Source of the DNA: Geobacillus proteiniphilus
Lineage (GTDB): Bacteria; Bacillota; Bacilli; Bacillales; Anoxybacillaceae
Direction of reading: 5' to 3'
DNA length: 64,000 bases
NCBI RefSeq assembly: GCF_001908025.1
Contig: NZ_MQMG01000008.1
Span: 1 to 64,000, forward strand
Position 1 is the stretch's first letter. The number at the start of each line of letters is the position of its first letter. The translations under genes were made by a program, and so were the position numbers. Shown here piece after piece: positions 16,728-23,776 of the stretch. The notes below the pieces were generated by a model. The model worked only from the letters and a program-made list of their open reading frames with translations, did no database searches and was not told the origin of the DNA.

Positions 16728-17372
16728 ATGAGCGCGCCGAAACGCCCGAAATTTTCCGTCGGTGACATCGTCGTCAATACATTGTACGGAACGGTCGGAA
16801 CCGTCACCGATATTCAGCAGATCGACGGCACGTTTTTATACGAAATCAACCATGGCCATAGCTTGTTTGCTGAGCAAGCGCTCGTTTTATTGTCTGAGTT
16901 TACGGGCGATTTATGGATCGCGGAAGAAATTGAAATTGAGCTGCCGTTTTTTCTCGGCGAAATTGTCCGCGTCCGCGATTATGGCGGCCATTTGTTCAAA
17001 ATTGTCGGGGTGCGGACAGAAATTTACCGCTACTACGGGGAAGGATGGGAAGAGACGATTTACGAATTGAAACGGCTGACGGATGGTTGGGAGATCGAAG
17101 TCCATCTGGAAGACATCATTCCGCTTGCCGAGGGGGAGGAGACGTCCGTTACGCTCGTGCAAGATATTGTCATCGCCGCACCGGTGAAATCGTCGCTTCT
17201 ATTGCCGTCGGCCGACAGCGGAGAGAAAGGACCGTCGGTCGACGAGCTCCTTGACATGTACAACGATTATAAAGCGTTATATGAATGGTTCGGCGATGAA
17301 CAGTATCAACGGATGATGGAAACGGTTGTTAAACGTTTGCGGGCAATCGCCGATCACCAAGATAGAAATTGA
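16728..17372 (+). CDS. yodN: YodN-like protein
   Basis: 214-residue cytosolic protein, beta-rich in its first 150 residues (VGDIVVNTLYGTVGTVTDIQ, LGEIVRVRDYGGHLFKIVGV), with an acidic helical tail ending in YNDYKALYEWFGDEQYQRMM. No catalytic motif is recognised. The start ATG 16728 is seven bases after GGGTGGAG; ATG 16722 is possible. Named by position beside yozE and yozD and by length; function unknown. Its 3' end overlaps an antisense micro-gene. Confidence 0.6.
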   Translation: MSAPKRPKFSVGDIVVNTLYGTVGTVTDIQQIDGTFLYEINHGHSLFAEQALVLLSEFTGDLWIAEEIEIELPFFLGEIVRVRDYGGHLFKIVGVRTEIYRYYGEGWEETIYELKRLTDGWEIEVHLEDIIPLAEGEETSVTLVQDIVIAAPVKSSLLLPSADSGEKGPSVDELLDMYNDYKALYEWFGDEQYQRMMETVVKRLRAIADHQDRN

Positions 17373-17476
17373 TAAAGAATAAAAAGAAAATAAGGAATGC
17401 CGGCGAAGATGACGATCGCGCCCAACCCATTGACAACTGTTTCCATCATTTTATCGATCGCAGTGAGTTTGTCCAT
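17354..17476 (-). CDS. Single-span membrane micro-protein
   Basis: 40-codon ORF on the minus strand: a short amphipathic start (MDKLTAIDKMMETVVNGLG), then a hydrophobic helix (AIVIFAGIPYFLFILYQFL) and a Trp end. GGAGG lies eight to nine bases before the ATG. A sigma-E-like promoter lies 37 bp upstream. The last codons overlap the 3' end of yodN antisense. No family recognised. Size, topology and promoter recall mother-cell micro-proteins such as SpoVM or CmpA, but there is no sequence match to either. Confidence 0.6.
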   Translation of the reverse strand: MDKLTAIDKMMETVVNGLGAIVIFAGIPYFLFILYQFLSW

Positions 17477-17512
17477 TTTGTCCGCCTCCGTGTTTTTTGT
17501 TTTGTTGGTACA

Positions 17513-17541
17513 TATGTATGGGGGAGACAGAAAAAATAGTA
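17513..17541 (-). promoter_or_regulatory. Sigma-E-like promoter
   Basis: Read on the minus strand: TACTATT (17541-17535), 14-bp spacer, CATACATA (17520-17513). This resembles the mother-cell sigma-E consensus KMATATT-N14-CATACAHT. Confidence 0.45.
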
Positions 17542-17606
17542 CAACATGATTTTTGACATAAAACGGAAGGCGGCGACATACAACATTACAAAGGGGGCGA
17601 GATGCG

Positions 17607-17786
17607 GTGAAGGAAATTGAAGTGATTATCGATACGGAAGAAATCGCTGAGTTTTTTTACCAAGAGCTCATCCGCCGCGGCTTTGTGCCAACGCAAGAGG
17701 AGCTTGAGGAGCTCGCGGATATTACGTTTGACTATTTGCTTGAAAAATGCATCATCGATGAAGAGATTGACATCGACGGGGAGTAG
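17607..17786 (+). CDS. yozD: YozD protein
   Basis: 59-residue acidic helical protein, GTG start after AGGGGGCGAG. The sequence EVIIDTEEIAEFFYQELIRR followed by GFVPTQEELEELADITFDYL and LEKCIIDEEIDID corresponds to B. subtilis YozD over its whole length. No function is known. It lies between yodN and the convergent DUF2515 gene. Confidence 0.88.
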   Translation: MKEIEVIIDTEEIAEFFYQELIRRGFVPTQEELEELADITFDYLLEKCIIDEEIDIDGE

Positions 17787-17797
17787 TCCTCGTCGTT

Positions 17798-18919
17798 TTA
17801 TGATAAAGTTGATTTGGCCGCCGCGATGGCGGCCGTTTTCATCATGGCCAAATGCCGCTCGTAGCGGTTGGTCATGTCGCCCGAGGCCGGAAGCGGGAGC
17901 GTTTCAAGCGCCTGCATGATTGCCTCATCGGTGAACCAATCGCGATCGTCGCGGAACGGGTGCGCAAGATCCGGCCAAGCTGCCTCAAGGCGGGGGCTGT
18001 AAAGGCGGCGCCCATCAGGCGTTTCAGTGAACGACTGCGGCCAGAAGTCGGCGCGTGAGCCGCTGTGGGGGACGCAGCGGGCAAAGCGGCAGGCACCGCG
18101 AAACAGCCGGGCGTCAAACAGCAGCAGACTGTACAGCATTTTGCCGATATGGATGCGGTGGTGGACGTCGGCGAAATCGCGCACCGTCGTTCCGGCAAGC
18201 GCCACGCGGCGGCCTTTGGCATATGGGATGAGCACATCGTTGAACCCGAGCCATTGCTCGGCAATAAACGGCCAGCTCGACAGCACGCGGGTGCGGAAAA
18301 ACGGATGTTCGATGACGCGAAGCTGGATGTACTGCTGCTCGTTGATGATAAGAGCAACCGTAAGAAGCGCGGCATTCTCTGTTTCCCAAAAATGTTCCCA
18401 CATCGGCTTCATAAACGAAGACACCGCTAACGCCGGCAACAAATGAAACAGCGGCGTCTCCCTCCGTTTGCTTTCTTCGTACAGCAAAAGCTGCGGATAG
18501 GCGTCATGAAAAATGAGGGCATTGGCGCGCTCTAAAAACAAAAAAAGCGGCGCAACGATTTGTTCCGGCAGCAAAAGCGGAAGAAGGCCGCCGCGCAAAT
18601 CAGTCATGTTCCAACCGCCGTTGCGCGAGACGAGATGGGCTAAAAACGCCCAATGGATTTCCCGATGGCGCTCAAAAAACGCCAAGTAGGCGGCCGTGCG
18701 CGTCACGTTGTTGCGGTTATGTTCCGCCGTTTTCCGCCGAATGGCGGCAACAATGCCCTTTTCTTCCGCGCTGAGTGGTCCGTTAGTCGGGACGGTTGCG
18801 CGGGCGGCCATCCGGCGAAGCAGGCCGTCATCGGCGAGGCGGACCGGATGACGATACAAAAAGGAACGGTAGGCATACTGAAGCGGATGGCGCAGCCAAG
18901 CGAACGGGCGAGTCGGCAT
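17798..18919 (-). CDS. DUF2515 (YppC-like) protein
   Basis: 373-residue protein of the DUF2515 family (TRTAAYLAFFERHREIHWAF, LVSRNGGWNMTDLRGG, HPFFRTRVLSSW, HHRIHIGKMLYSLL). Family members are uncharacterised; B. subtilis YppC is the likely relative. The start MPTRPFAW at 18919 follows AAAGGAGA; the longer frame to 19078 lacks a site. No signal peptide. Monocistronic on the minus strand, convergent with yozD. Confidence 0.75.
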   Translation of the reverse strand: MPTRPFAWLRHPLQYAYRSFLYRHPVRLADDGLLRRMAARATVPTNGPLSAEEKGIVAAIRRKTAEHNRNNVTRTAAYLAFFERHREIHWAFLAHLVSRNGGWNMTDLRGGLLPLLLPEQIVAPLFLFLERANALIFHDAYPQLLLYEESKRRETPLFHLLPALAVSSFMKPMWEHFWETENAALLTVALIINEQQYIQLRVIEHPFFRTRVLSSWPFIAEQWLGFNDVLIPYAKGRRVALAGTTVRDFADVHHRIHIGKMLYSLLLFDARLFRGACRFARCVPHSGSRADFWPQSFTETPDGRRLYSPRLEAAWPDLAHPFRDDRDWFTDEAIMQALETLPLPASGDMTNRYERHLAMMKTAAIAAAKSTLS

Positions 18920-19109
18920 CAGGCTGTCTCTCCTTTGCATCGTTTGTGGACTTTTGTCAGAAGACCGCGATCGTTTCGACAAAAGGAGTGCTCGTTTGCT
19001 GAAGGAATCGGCACGCCAAATCACCAAATAAGTACAATACACGTTTTTCTTGGCTCCGAAGACGATTCGCGGTCCCAACTATAGTATGGGATATACAGGA
19101 TCGATTTAT

Positions 19110-19671
19110 CATCTCCAACCGAGAAGCCCCCCACTTTCACGTGATCAGCGTAAGAGGGGGATGAATCGGTATCTTCCATTATGGATCTTCCCCTTGCCCG
19201 AAAAGAACAGAAGGTGTAAAATAACTATAACAAGAACGTGTGTTCTTTTTATGGTAGGGAAGATCATGAAAGCCTATCGGTTTTGGTTGGATCCCACAAG
19301 CCCATTTCCGATTCCGCCTGGCGGCGATTCCTCACGATGCTGGAATATAAAGCGAAAGGGTACGGGCGGACGTTGGTGTGTGTCGGAAGCACCTTCCCTT
19401 CGAGCCAATTGTGCTCGCGCTGCGGGCACCGACAGGCGGACGTGAAACCGCTGCCTATTCGGGAATGGGTGTGTCCGCAATGCGGAGCTGCACACGACCG
19501 AAACGAGAATGCCGCCCAAAATATCTTGAACGAAGGACTTCGTTTTCTGTCTTCGTAGGGCAGCTGAACCTTGGGACGCACGGGGATGGCTTAGTCAATA
19601 GCCTGCCGTGGGGCGGGTGTTCCCAAGAATCTCCCACCTCTACGCCTTTGCGTAGGTGGGAGAGCGTTCAA
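19110..19671 (+). mobile_element. Collapsed IS200/IS605-type TnpB element
   Basis: 562-bp relic. The left end follows TTTAT (19105-19109) and contains a CCCCCCACTTT...AGAGGGGG hairpin. The right end has the hairpin CTCCCACCT / AGGTGGGAG with inner TACGC / GCGTA and stops at GTTCAA. No tnpA is present and tnpB is reduced to its first codons plus its C-terminal zinc-ribbon end. The segment from about 19540 to 19671 corresponds to where TnpB elements encode their guide (omega) RNA scaffold. A left end of the same family lies at 32360. The boundaries are inferred from the shared left end, and from the interrupted frame closing when the element is removed. Confidence 0.75.
19266..19558 (+). pseudogene. 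tnpB remnant with internal deletion
   Basis: It begins at ATG 19266 with MKAYRFWLDPT, typical of a TnpB N-terminus, then shifts into the frame SDSAWRRFLTMLEYKAKGYG, which continues through the zinc ribbon CSRCG...CPQCG and the conserved DRNENAAQNIL to the stop at 19558. Full-length TnpB proteins have about 370-420 residues; roughly 300 codons, including the RuvC Asp and Glu of the first two catalytic positions, are missing. Only the final DRN Asp remains. Not a functional nuclease. Confidence 0.8.
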
Positions 19672-19777
19672 GGGGACAGGGGACATTGTGCTGATCGATG
19701 AGGGGCGAAAAGGACAGACGTACTATCGCCTTTGTCCGGACGGATGGAAACAAGCGGAACGTCAGCTCGTCTGTTGA
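19672..19777 (+). pseudogene. 3' fragment of a gene interrupted by the TnpB element
   Basis: An open frame without a start runs from the element's right end to TGA 19775-19777 (GTGDIVLIDEGRKGQTYYRL...). Joining the sequence before the left end (…GATCGATTTAT) directly to it restores an in-frame reading VWDIQDRFMGTGDIVLIDEG. The element therefore seems to have inserted without duplication inside a short gene. The 5' part is decayed and the family is not recognised. Confidence 0.45.
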
Positions 19778-19883
19778 CGAAATATTCAAAAATATAGTCG
19801 CCGGCTGGCGGGAAGAGATGGTATAATATGAATAAAGCCCGGCCGTTTAGGGAACGGATAAGAAAGGAAAGGGGGCGGAATCG

Positions 19884-20048
19884 ATGGAACATGGCGACCG
19901 ATGGCGCGACATGCCGACGGTGGCGCCGGGCATTGACGATGATGAGGAACTGAACGAAAAGGCGACGAAAGAGGAAATTGAGCGTGGGGAGTATACGAGA
20001 GTCGTCACGCTCGCTTGGGACGAATCCGAGCCGTCGGAACCGCGATAG
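19884..20048 (+). CDS. Small acidic hypothetical protein
   Basis: 54-residue acidic protein (MEHGDRWRDMPTVAPGIDDD...) with AAAGGGGG before ATG 19884 and an extended -10 box TGGTATAAT at about 19819-19827. No family recognised. Its stop codon runs straight into a perfect 11-bp hairpin shared with a convergent small gene. Confidence 0.55.
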   Translation: MEHGDRWRDMPTVAPGIDDDEELNEKATKEEIERGEYTRVVTLAWDESEPSEPR

Positions 20049-20074
20049 AAACCCTTGTATAGCACAAGGGTTTC
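20048..20074. terminator. Perfect hairpin between convergent small genes
   Basis: GAAACCCTTGT-atagc-ACAAGGGTTTC: an 11-bp perfect stem starting on the last base of the upstream stop codon. It lacks a clear T-run on either strand, so a terminator role is probable but not certain. Confidence 0.55.
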
Positions 20075-20083
20075 TGCGATTTG

Positions 20084-20242
20084 TCACGATTCTGGATTGT
20101 CGTGGTGGCCCGGACCGTTTTTCCGGCCGCCGGCGGCGGAATATTCTTTGGCATGCGCCTTATCTTCAGCGATCAATGCTTCTTTTGGAATATGGTTGTT
20201 CTTTTTCTGCCCGTTAATGCGGTTGCGGTGTTTTTTGCCCAT
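20084..20242 (-). CDS. Small His/Lys-rich hypothetical protein
   Basis: 52-residue basic, hydrophilic protein on the minus strand (MGKKHRNRINGQKKNNHIPK...). GGAGGG lies six bases before the ATG. A CATACACTA box (minus strand, 20281-20273) about 30 bp upstream resembles sigma-E/sigma-K -10 elements, but no matching -35 was found. Asn/Gly/His/Lys richness is like small spore proteins. No family recognised. Confidence 0.6.
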   Translation of the reverse strand: MGKKHRNRINGQKKNNHIPKEALIAEDKAHAKEYSAAGGRKNGPGHHDNPES

Positions 20243-20369
20243 CGTTTTCCCTCCTTGAACCGTTGTCGTCGTTAGTGTATGCGGTCTGGCGGCGGTTCAT
20301 CGGCGGAAAATGTTTGCAGGCGGCATAACGCGGGCGGGCGTAGGAGAAAAGAGGGAAGGGGGCGAAACG

Positions 20370-20777
20370 ATGGCCGCACTGGCGCTGTCGCTGCTCTTGT
20401 GCGTCGTCTCGATTGCGGCATTGCTTTGGGTCAAAGGGCAAGTTGAGCGACTCTTGTTCCGTTGGAGAAGCGTGCCCCTTCTCCATGCGGTCAACGTCGT
20501 CATCATCGCCGCCATCGTCGCTGGTATGTACTATCGGCTCAGCGGCATCGACGTGTACTTGCGCGATTTGGCCGATATCAACGGGTTTTGGTACGTCTTT
20601 GCCGGAACGATGCAGCTCGTCTTGCCGCTCTATTTGTTTTCCTGCTGGCTCATCGCCAGGCGGCGCGAGCGTGAGAAAAAATATACGCGCAGCAAAGACA
20701 AAAAAGTGCTGTATATCAATGAGCGGTATTTGGCGCGCCGCCATCGCGGCGATTACCGCCGATCCAAAACATCATAA
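20370..20777 (+). CDS. Small three-span membrane protein
   Basis: 135-residue protein with three predicted membrane helices (about 2-22, 34-57 and 75-100) and a strongly basic C-terminal tail (RRREREKKYTRSKDKK). GGGAAGGGGG precedes ATG 20370. Between the spans lies YYRLSGIDVYLRDLADINGF. No family recognised. It lies upstream of deoD but is separated from it by an IS-like segment and an opposing small gene. Confidence 0.6.
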   Translation: MAALALSLLLCVVSIAALLWVKGQVERLLFRWRSVPLLHAVNVVIIAAIVAGMYYRLSGIDVYLRDLADINGFWYVFAGTMQLVLPLYLFSCWLIARRREREKKYTRSKDKKVLYINERYLARRHRGDYRRSKTS

Positions 20778-20789
20778 AAAAGAGAGCGG

Positions 20790-21019
20790 CTCCCCCGCAA
20801 ACGACTCACCACCTACGCGAGTGCATAGGGGGAGCTTTCAGCGATTTGTATGTGTGCCAAACGACAAGTCACACAAGGACCCTTTCCGCTTCCCTTCGTT
20901 CCGAAGGTGCCCGTTTGAACAACACGTGATTCTATCCGTTGGCGATTGCCGACCGAAATTCATCTCCCACATTGACGGGTGCTCGTGCACCTTCACGTTT
21001 CGAAGTGGGAGACTTCTTT
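20790..21019 (+). mobile_element. HEARO-like / IscB-type IS605 relic (candidate)
   Basis: About 230 bp without ORF, bounded by two structured parts. At 20790-20836 is GCTCCCCC...GGGGGAGC with inner ACCTACGC-gagt-GCATAGG. At 20973-21019 is CTCCCAC...GTGGGAG enclosing GGGTGC-tcgt-GCACC, followed by ACTTCTTTCGG. The length and paired ends fit the RNA that precedes iscB genes (HEARO), or a non-autonomous IS605-type element. No iscB or transposase gene follows. The identification is from memory of such loci and needs a covariance search. Confidence 0.4.
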
Positions 21020-21029
21020 CGGAATGATG

Positions 21030-21137
21030 TTAGAATTTGGTCTTTTCCTTTTTCGATGTGGACGGCTGATTGTTTGATTTGGATGATGGATTGGTTTTGT
21101 TGGCGTATTCCACCGCTTGTTCGAGTTTCTTTTTCAT
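21030..21137 (-). CDS. Lys/Ser-rich micro-protein, forespore-type
   Basis: 35-residue protein on the minus strand (MKKKLEQAVEYANKTNPSSK...) with GGAGG ten bases before the ATG. A sigma-G-like promoter lies about 40 bp upstream. Composition (Lys, Asn, Ser, no Cys or Trp) matches minor small acid-soluble spore proteins, but no known Ssp sequence was recognised. Its 3' end lies about ten bases from the HEARO-like segment. Confidence 0.55.
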   Translation of the reverse strand: MKKKLEQAVEYANKTNPSSKSNNQPSTSKKEKTKF

Positions 21138-21173
21138 CGGTCTTTTCCTCCTTTCTCCTCGGGCGGGCACACA

Positions 21174-21203
21174 TAGTATGCCCGTTCGTCGCCTCGGCTA
21201 CTC
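21174..21203 (-). promoter_or_regulatory. Sigma-G-like promoter
   Basis: Minus strand: GAGTAG (21203-21198), 17-bp spacer, CATACTA (21180-21174), an exact match to the sigma-G -10 consensus. Confidence 0.5.
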
Positions 21204-21293
21204 GAAGGAAGACTGCCATTTTCCGCAAACATATGATATGATAGACGAGGGCATGGCCCGACAACGATCGTTCAAACCAAAGGAGGAATCCCG

Positions 21294-22004
21294 TTGAGCG
21301 TACATATCGGAGCGAAGGCAGGGGAGATCGCGGAGCGCATTTTGCTGCCGGGTGATCCGCTGCGCGCCAAATACATTGCCGAAACGTTTCTGGAAGGAGC
21401 GGTATGCTACAACGAAGTGCGCGGCATGCTCGGGTTTACCGGGACGTATAAAGGGGAGCGCATTTCCGTGCAAGGGACCGGCATGGGCGTGCCGTCCATT
21501 TCGATTTATGTGAACGAACTGATCCAAAGCTACGGCGTAAAGACGCTCATCCGCGTCGGAACGTGCGGAGCGATTCAGCCGGATGTGCGCGTCCGCGACG
21601 TCATTTTGGCGATGAGCGCGTCGACCGATTCCAACATGAACCGGCTCATTTTCCGCGGCCGCGATTACGCGCCAACCGCCGATTTCCATCTGTTGCGGAC
21701 GGCGTATGAAGTAGGTGTGGAAAAAGGGCTGGCGCTAAAAGTCGGCAATGTGTTCACCGCCGACATGTTTTACAATGATGAACCGAATTGGGAAACGTGG
21801 GCGCGCTACGGCGTATTGGCTGTCGAGATGGAAACGGCGGCGCTCTATACGCTGGCGGCGAAATTCGGCTGCCGGGCGCTGTCGGTGCTGACGGTCAGCG
21901 ACCATATTCTCACCGGAGAAGAAACGACGGCTGAGGAGCGGCAAATGACGTTTAATGAAATGATTGAAGTGGCGCTTGAAGCGGCGATCCGCAATGGCGC
22001 GTGA
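21294..22004 (+). CDS. deoD: Purine nucleoside phosphorylase, DeoD type
   Basis: 236-residue hexameric-type PNP: phosphorolysis of purine (deoxy)nucleosides to base and ribose-1-phosphate in salvage. Visible motifs: [18 protein letters not shown] (phosphate loop), [29 protein letters not shown] (nucleoside binding) and [19 protein letters not shown] with the catalytic Asp. TTG 21294 is used, seven bases after AAAGGAGG. Followed closely by a yodJ-like carboxypeptidase, as in B. subtilis (deoD-yodJ). Confidence 0.95.
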   Translation: MSVHIGAKAGEIAERILLPGDPLRAKYIAETFLEGAVCYNEVRGMLGFTGTYKGERISVQGTGMGVPSISIYVNELIQSYGVKTLIRVGTCGAIQPDVRVRDVILAMSASTDSNMNRLIFRGRDYAPTADFHLLRTAYEVGVEKGLALKVGNVFTADMFYNDEPNWETWARYGVLAVEMETAALYTLAAKFGCRALSVLTVSDHILTGEETTAEERQMTFNEMIEVALEAAIRNGA

Positions 22005-22053
22005 TTGGTCTGCCGGGCGCTTGGGCCTGGGAAAACAGAAAAGGAGAAGGAAC

Positions 22054-22872
22054 ATGAACCAGCGATGGCAAGCGGCGATGTTGGTGTGCCTGCTGCTCGC
22101 CGGCTGCCAAACAGGGGAGAGCGGCAGCAGCGGTGCGGCCGGCCCGTCTGGCCAGCCGCCGGAAAGCGCGGTGCACCCAAGCGATCATCAACAGGGGAAA
22201 ACGAGCGAGAGCCCTGTCGATCCCGATTTGCAGCTTGAGGCCAAATATTGGAACATCGTCGAGGTGCGAAACGGACAAAAAGTGATTAAAAATCCTGACA
22301 ACATTTTGGCGCTCGTCAATAAAGAGCAGTCGCTCCCGCCTGGCTATAAGCCGGCGGACTTGGTCGTGCCGCGCGTGCCGTTTTCGTTTGCTGACCCGAA
22401 CGCGGAAAAACGGCATATGCGGGCCGAAGCGGCCGCGGCGCTTGAGGAGATGTTTGCCGCCGCCCGCCGCGATGGCATTGAGCTGGTGGCCGTGTCCGCT
22501 TATCGTTCATACGAGCGGCAGCAGGTGATTTTTGCTGAAGAAGTGCGGCAAAAAGGGAAGGAAAAAGCGGTTCAAGCGGTCGCTCACCCAGGGCAGAGCG
22601 AGCATCAGACAGGGCTGGCGGTCGATATCAGCAGCCGCTCGGCCGGCTGTCAGCTGACCGAATCGTTCGGGGCGACAAAAGAAGGGCAATGGGTAGCCGC
22701 CCATGCGCACGAGTACGGATTCATCATCCGCTACCCGAAAGGAAAGGAAGCGGTGACCGGCTACAAGTATGAGCCGTGGCATCTCCGCTACGTCGGGCGG
22801 AAGGCGGCCGCGGTGATAAAAAAGCGCGGCTTGACGCTTGAAGAATATTTCAAAGTAGCGAAAAAAGTGTGA
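22054..22872 (+). CDS. yodJ: D-alanyl-D-alanine carboxypeptidase lipoprotein
   Basis: 272-residue exported lipoprotein: signal peptide with lipobox LLAGC (Cys about residue 17), a Gly/Ser/Pro linker, then an M15B/VanY peptidase domain. Zinc and catalytic residues lie in SEHQTGLAVDIS (His and Asp) and YEPWHLRYVG (Glu and His). It trims terminal D-Ala from peptidoglycan stem peptides outside the membrane. ATG 22054 follows AAGGAGAAGG. Probably co-transcribed with deoD 49 bp upstream, and ends with a terminator. B. subtilis YodJ has the same place. Confidence 0.88.
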   Translation: MNQRWQAAMLVCLLLAGCQTGESGSSGAAGPSGQPPESAVHPSDHQQGKTSESPVDPDLQLEAKYWNIVEVRNGQKVIKNPDNILALVNKEQSLPPGYKPADLVVPRVPFSFADPNAEKRHMRAEAAAALEEMFAAARRDGIELVAVSAYRSYERQQVIFAEEVRQKGKEKAVQAVAHPGQSEHQTGLAVDISSRSAGCQLTESFGATKEGQWVAAHAHEYGFIIRYPKGKEAVTGYKYEPWHLRYVGRKAAAVIKKRGLTLEEYFKVAKKV

Positions 22873-22904
22873 AAACGGCGCCTCGTCGAGGACGCCGTTT
22901 TTCT
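22872..22904. terminator. Bidirectional terminator
   Basis: AAACGGCG / CGCCGTTT hairpin with TTTTT, between convergent yodJ and the methyltransferase gene. Confidence 0.8.
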
Positions 22905-22910
22905 TGCCAG

Positions 22911-23609
22911 CTATGGTTCGCAGCAAAAGACGCAATAGCCAAGACGGTCGCCGAATTGAGTTGTCAACTGTTGGTGCATCTGCCACATGCTCGCCATCTC
23001 CGGTGTCGGCGGAAGGGCGATGACGACGGGTGCCCCAAGGCTTGGCGCTTCGGCCGCAGCCGTGTAGGAAAACTGGCGGCAGCGGAAGCCGCTTTGTTCG
23101 AGCACTTCTTTCCACTCCGCTGGTGTCATTAGCCGACGGAAGCCGTAAAAGGCGGCGATTTGCTTTTGCTCGGCGGCAGTCAGCCGCTCATGACACGCTT
23201 CAATGCCGACGAATAGGCCATCGTTTTTGAGCACGCGGCGGATTTCGGCGAGCGCGTTTGGCAATGAAACGAAAGCAAGCACCGATTCAGAAAGCGCGAG
23301 GTCAAACGTCCCGGCGGGAAACGGGAGCGCTTCGACCGAGGCGCGATGCAAACGGATCGAGACCGCCTTGGCGGCAAAACGCTGTTTCGCCTTGGCGATC
23401 ATCGTCGGGTGGATGTCGATGGCGGTGACGTTGGCCCCGTACTGTTCGGCGATATAAGCCGCCGTCTGTCCGGTGCCGCAGCCGACGTCAAGCACGGATG
23501 TCGAACGGTCGATATGGAGTTTACGTAAGATTTGTTTTGTTAACTCAAAACCGCCTGGGTGAGCGCCATCGATCCCCATGTCCGCCAACCAGTCTAAATA
23601 TGCAGACAT
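22911..23609 (-). CDS. yodH: SAM-dependent methyltransferase
   Basis: 232-residue class I methyltransferase. Motif I VLDVGCGTGQTAAYIAEQYG and motif II VTAIDIHPTMIAKAKQR bind S-adenosylmethionine; LALSESVLAFV is motif IV. It belongs to the UbiE/small-molecule group; the substrate is unknown. The start MSAYLDW at 23609 follows AGGAGAGG; the longer frame to 23654 is less likely. Placement near yodJ and deoD matches B. subtilis YodH. Confidence 0.8.
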   Translation of the reverse strand: MSAYLDWLADMGIDGAHPGGFELTKQILRKLHIDRSTSVLDVGCGTGQTAAYIAEQYGANVTAIDIHPTMIAKAKQRFAAKAVSIRLHRASVEALPFPAGTFDLALSESVLAFVSLPNALAEIRRVLKNDGLFVGIEACHERLTAAEQKQIAAFYGFRRLMTPAEWKEVLEQSGFRCRQFSYTAAAEAPSLGAPVVIALPPTPEMASMWQMHQQLTTQFGDRLGYCVFCCEP

Positions 23610-23776
23610 CTGTTCCTCTCCTTTTTTTGTTTCGACTTGGTTTATCATACGCAAATGCGCTCGATTTTGCCTTTAGACAAAAAATTTGCTTGTCCCTATT
23701 CTTATGAAAAAAGGAAATTTTCTTGCTGTAGACCCAACCGGCTTCAAGCTGGTACACTGATACGTGCAAGAATGAG

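Noticed and set aside
21020..21293. iscB gene downstream of the HEARO-like segment
   Set aside because: No frame encodes RRXRR, RuvC or HNH motifs; the only genes are a small minus-strand ORF and deoD.
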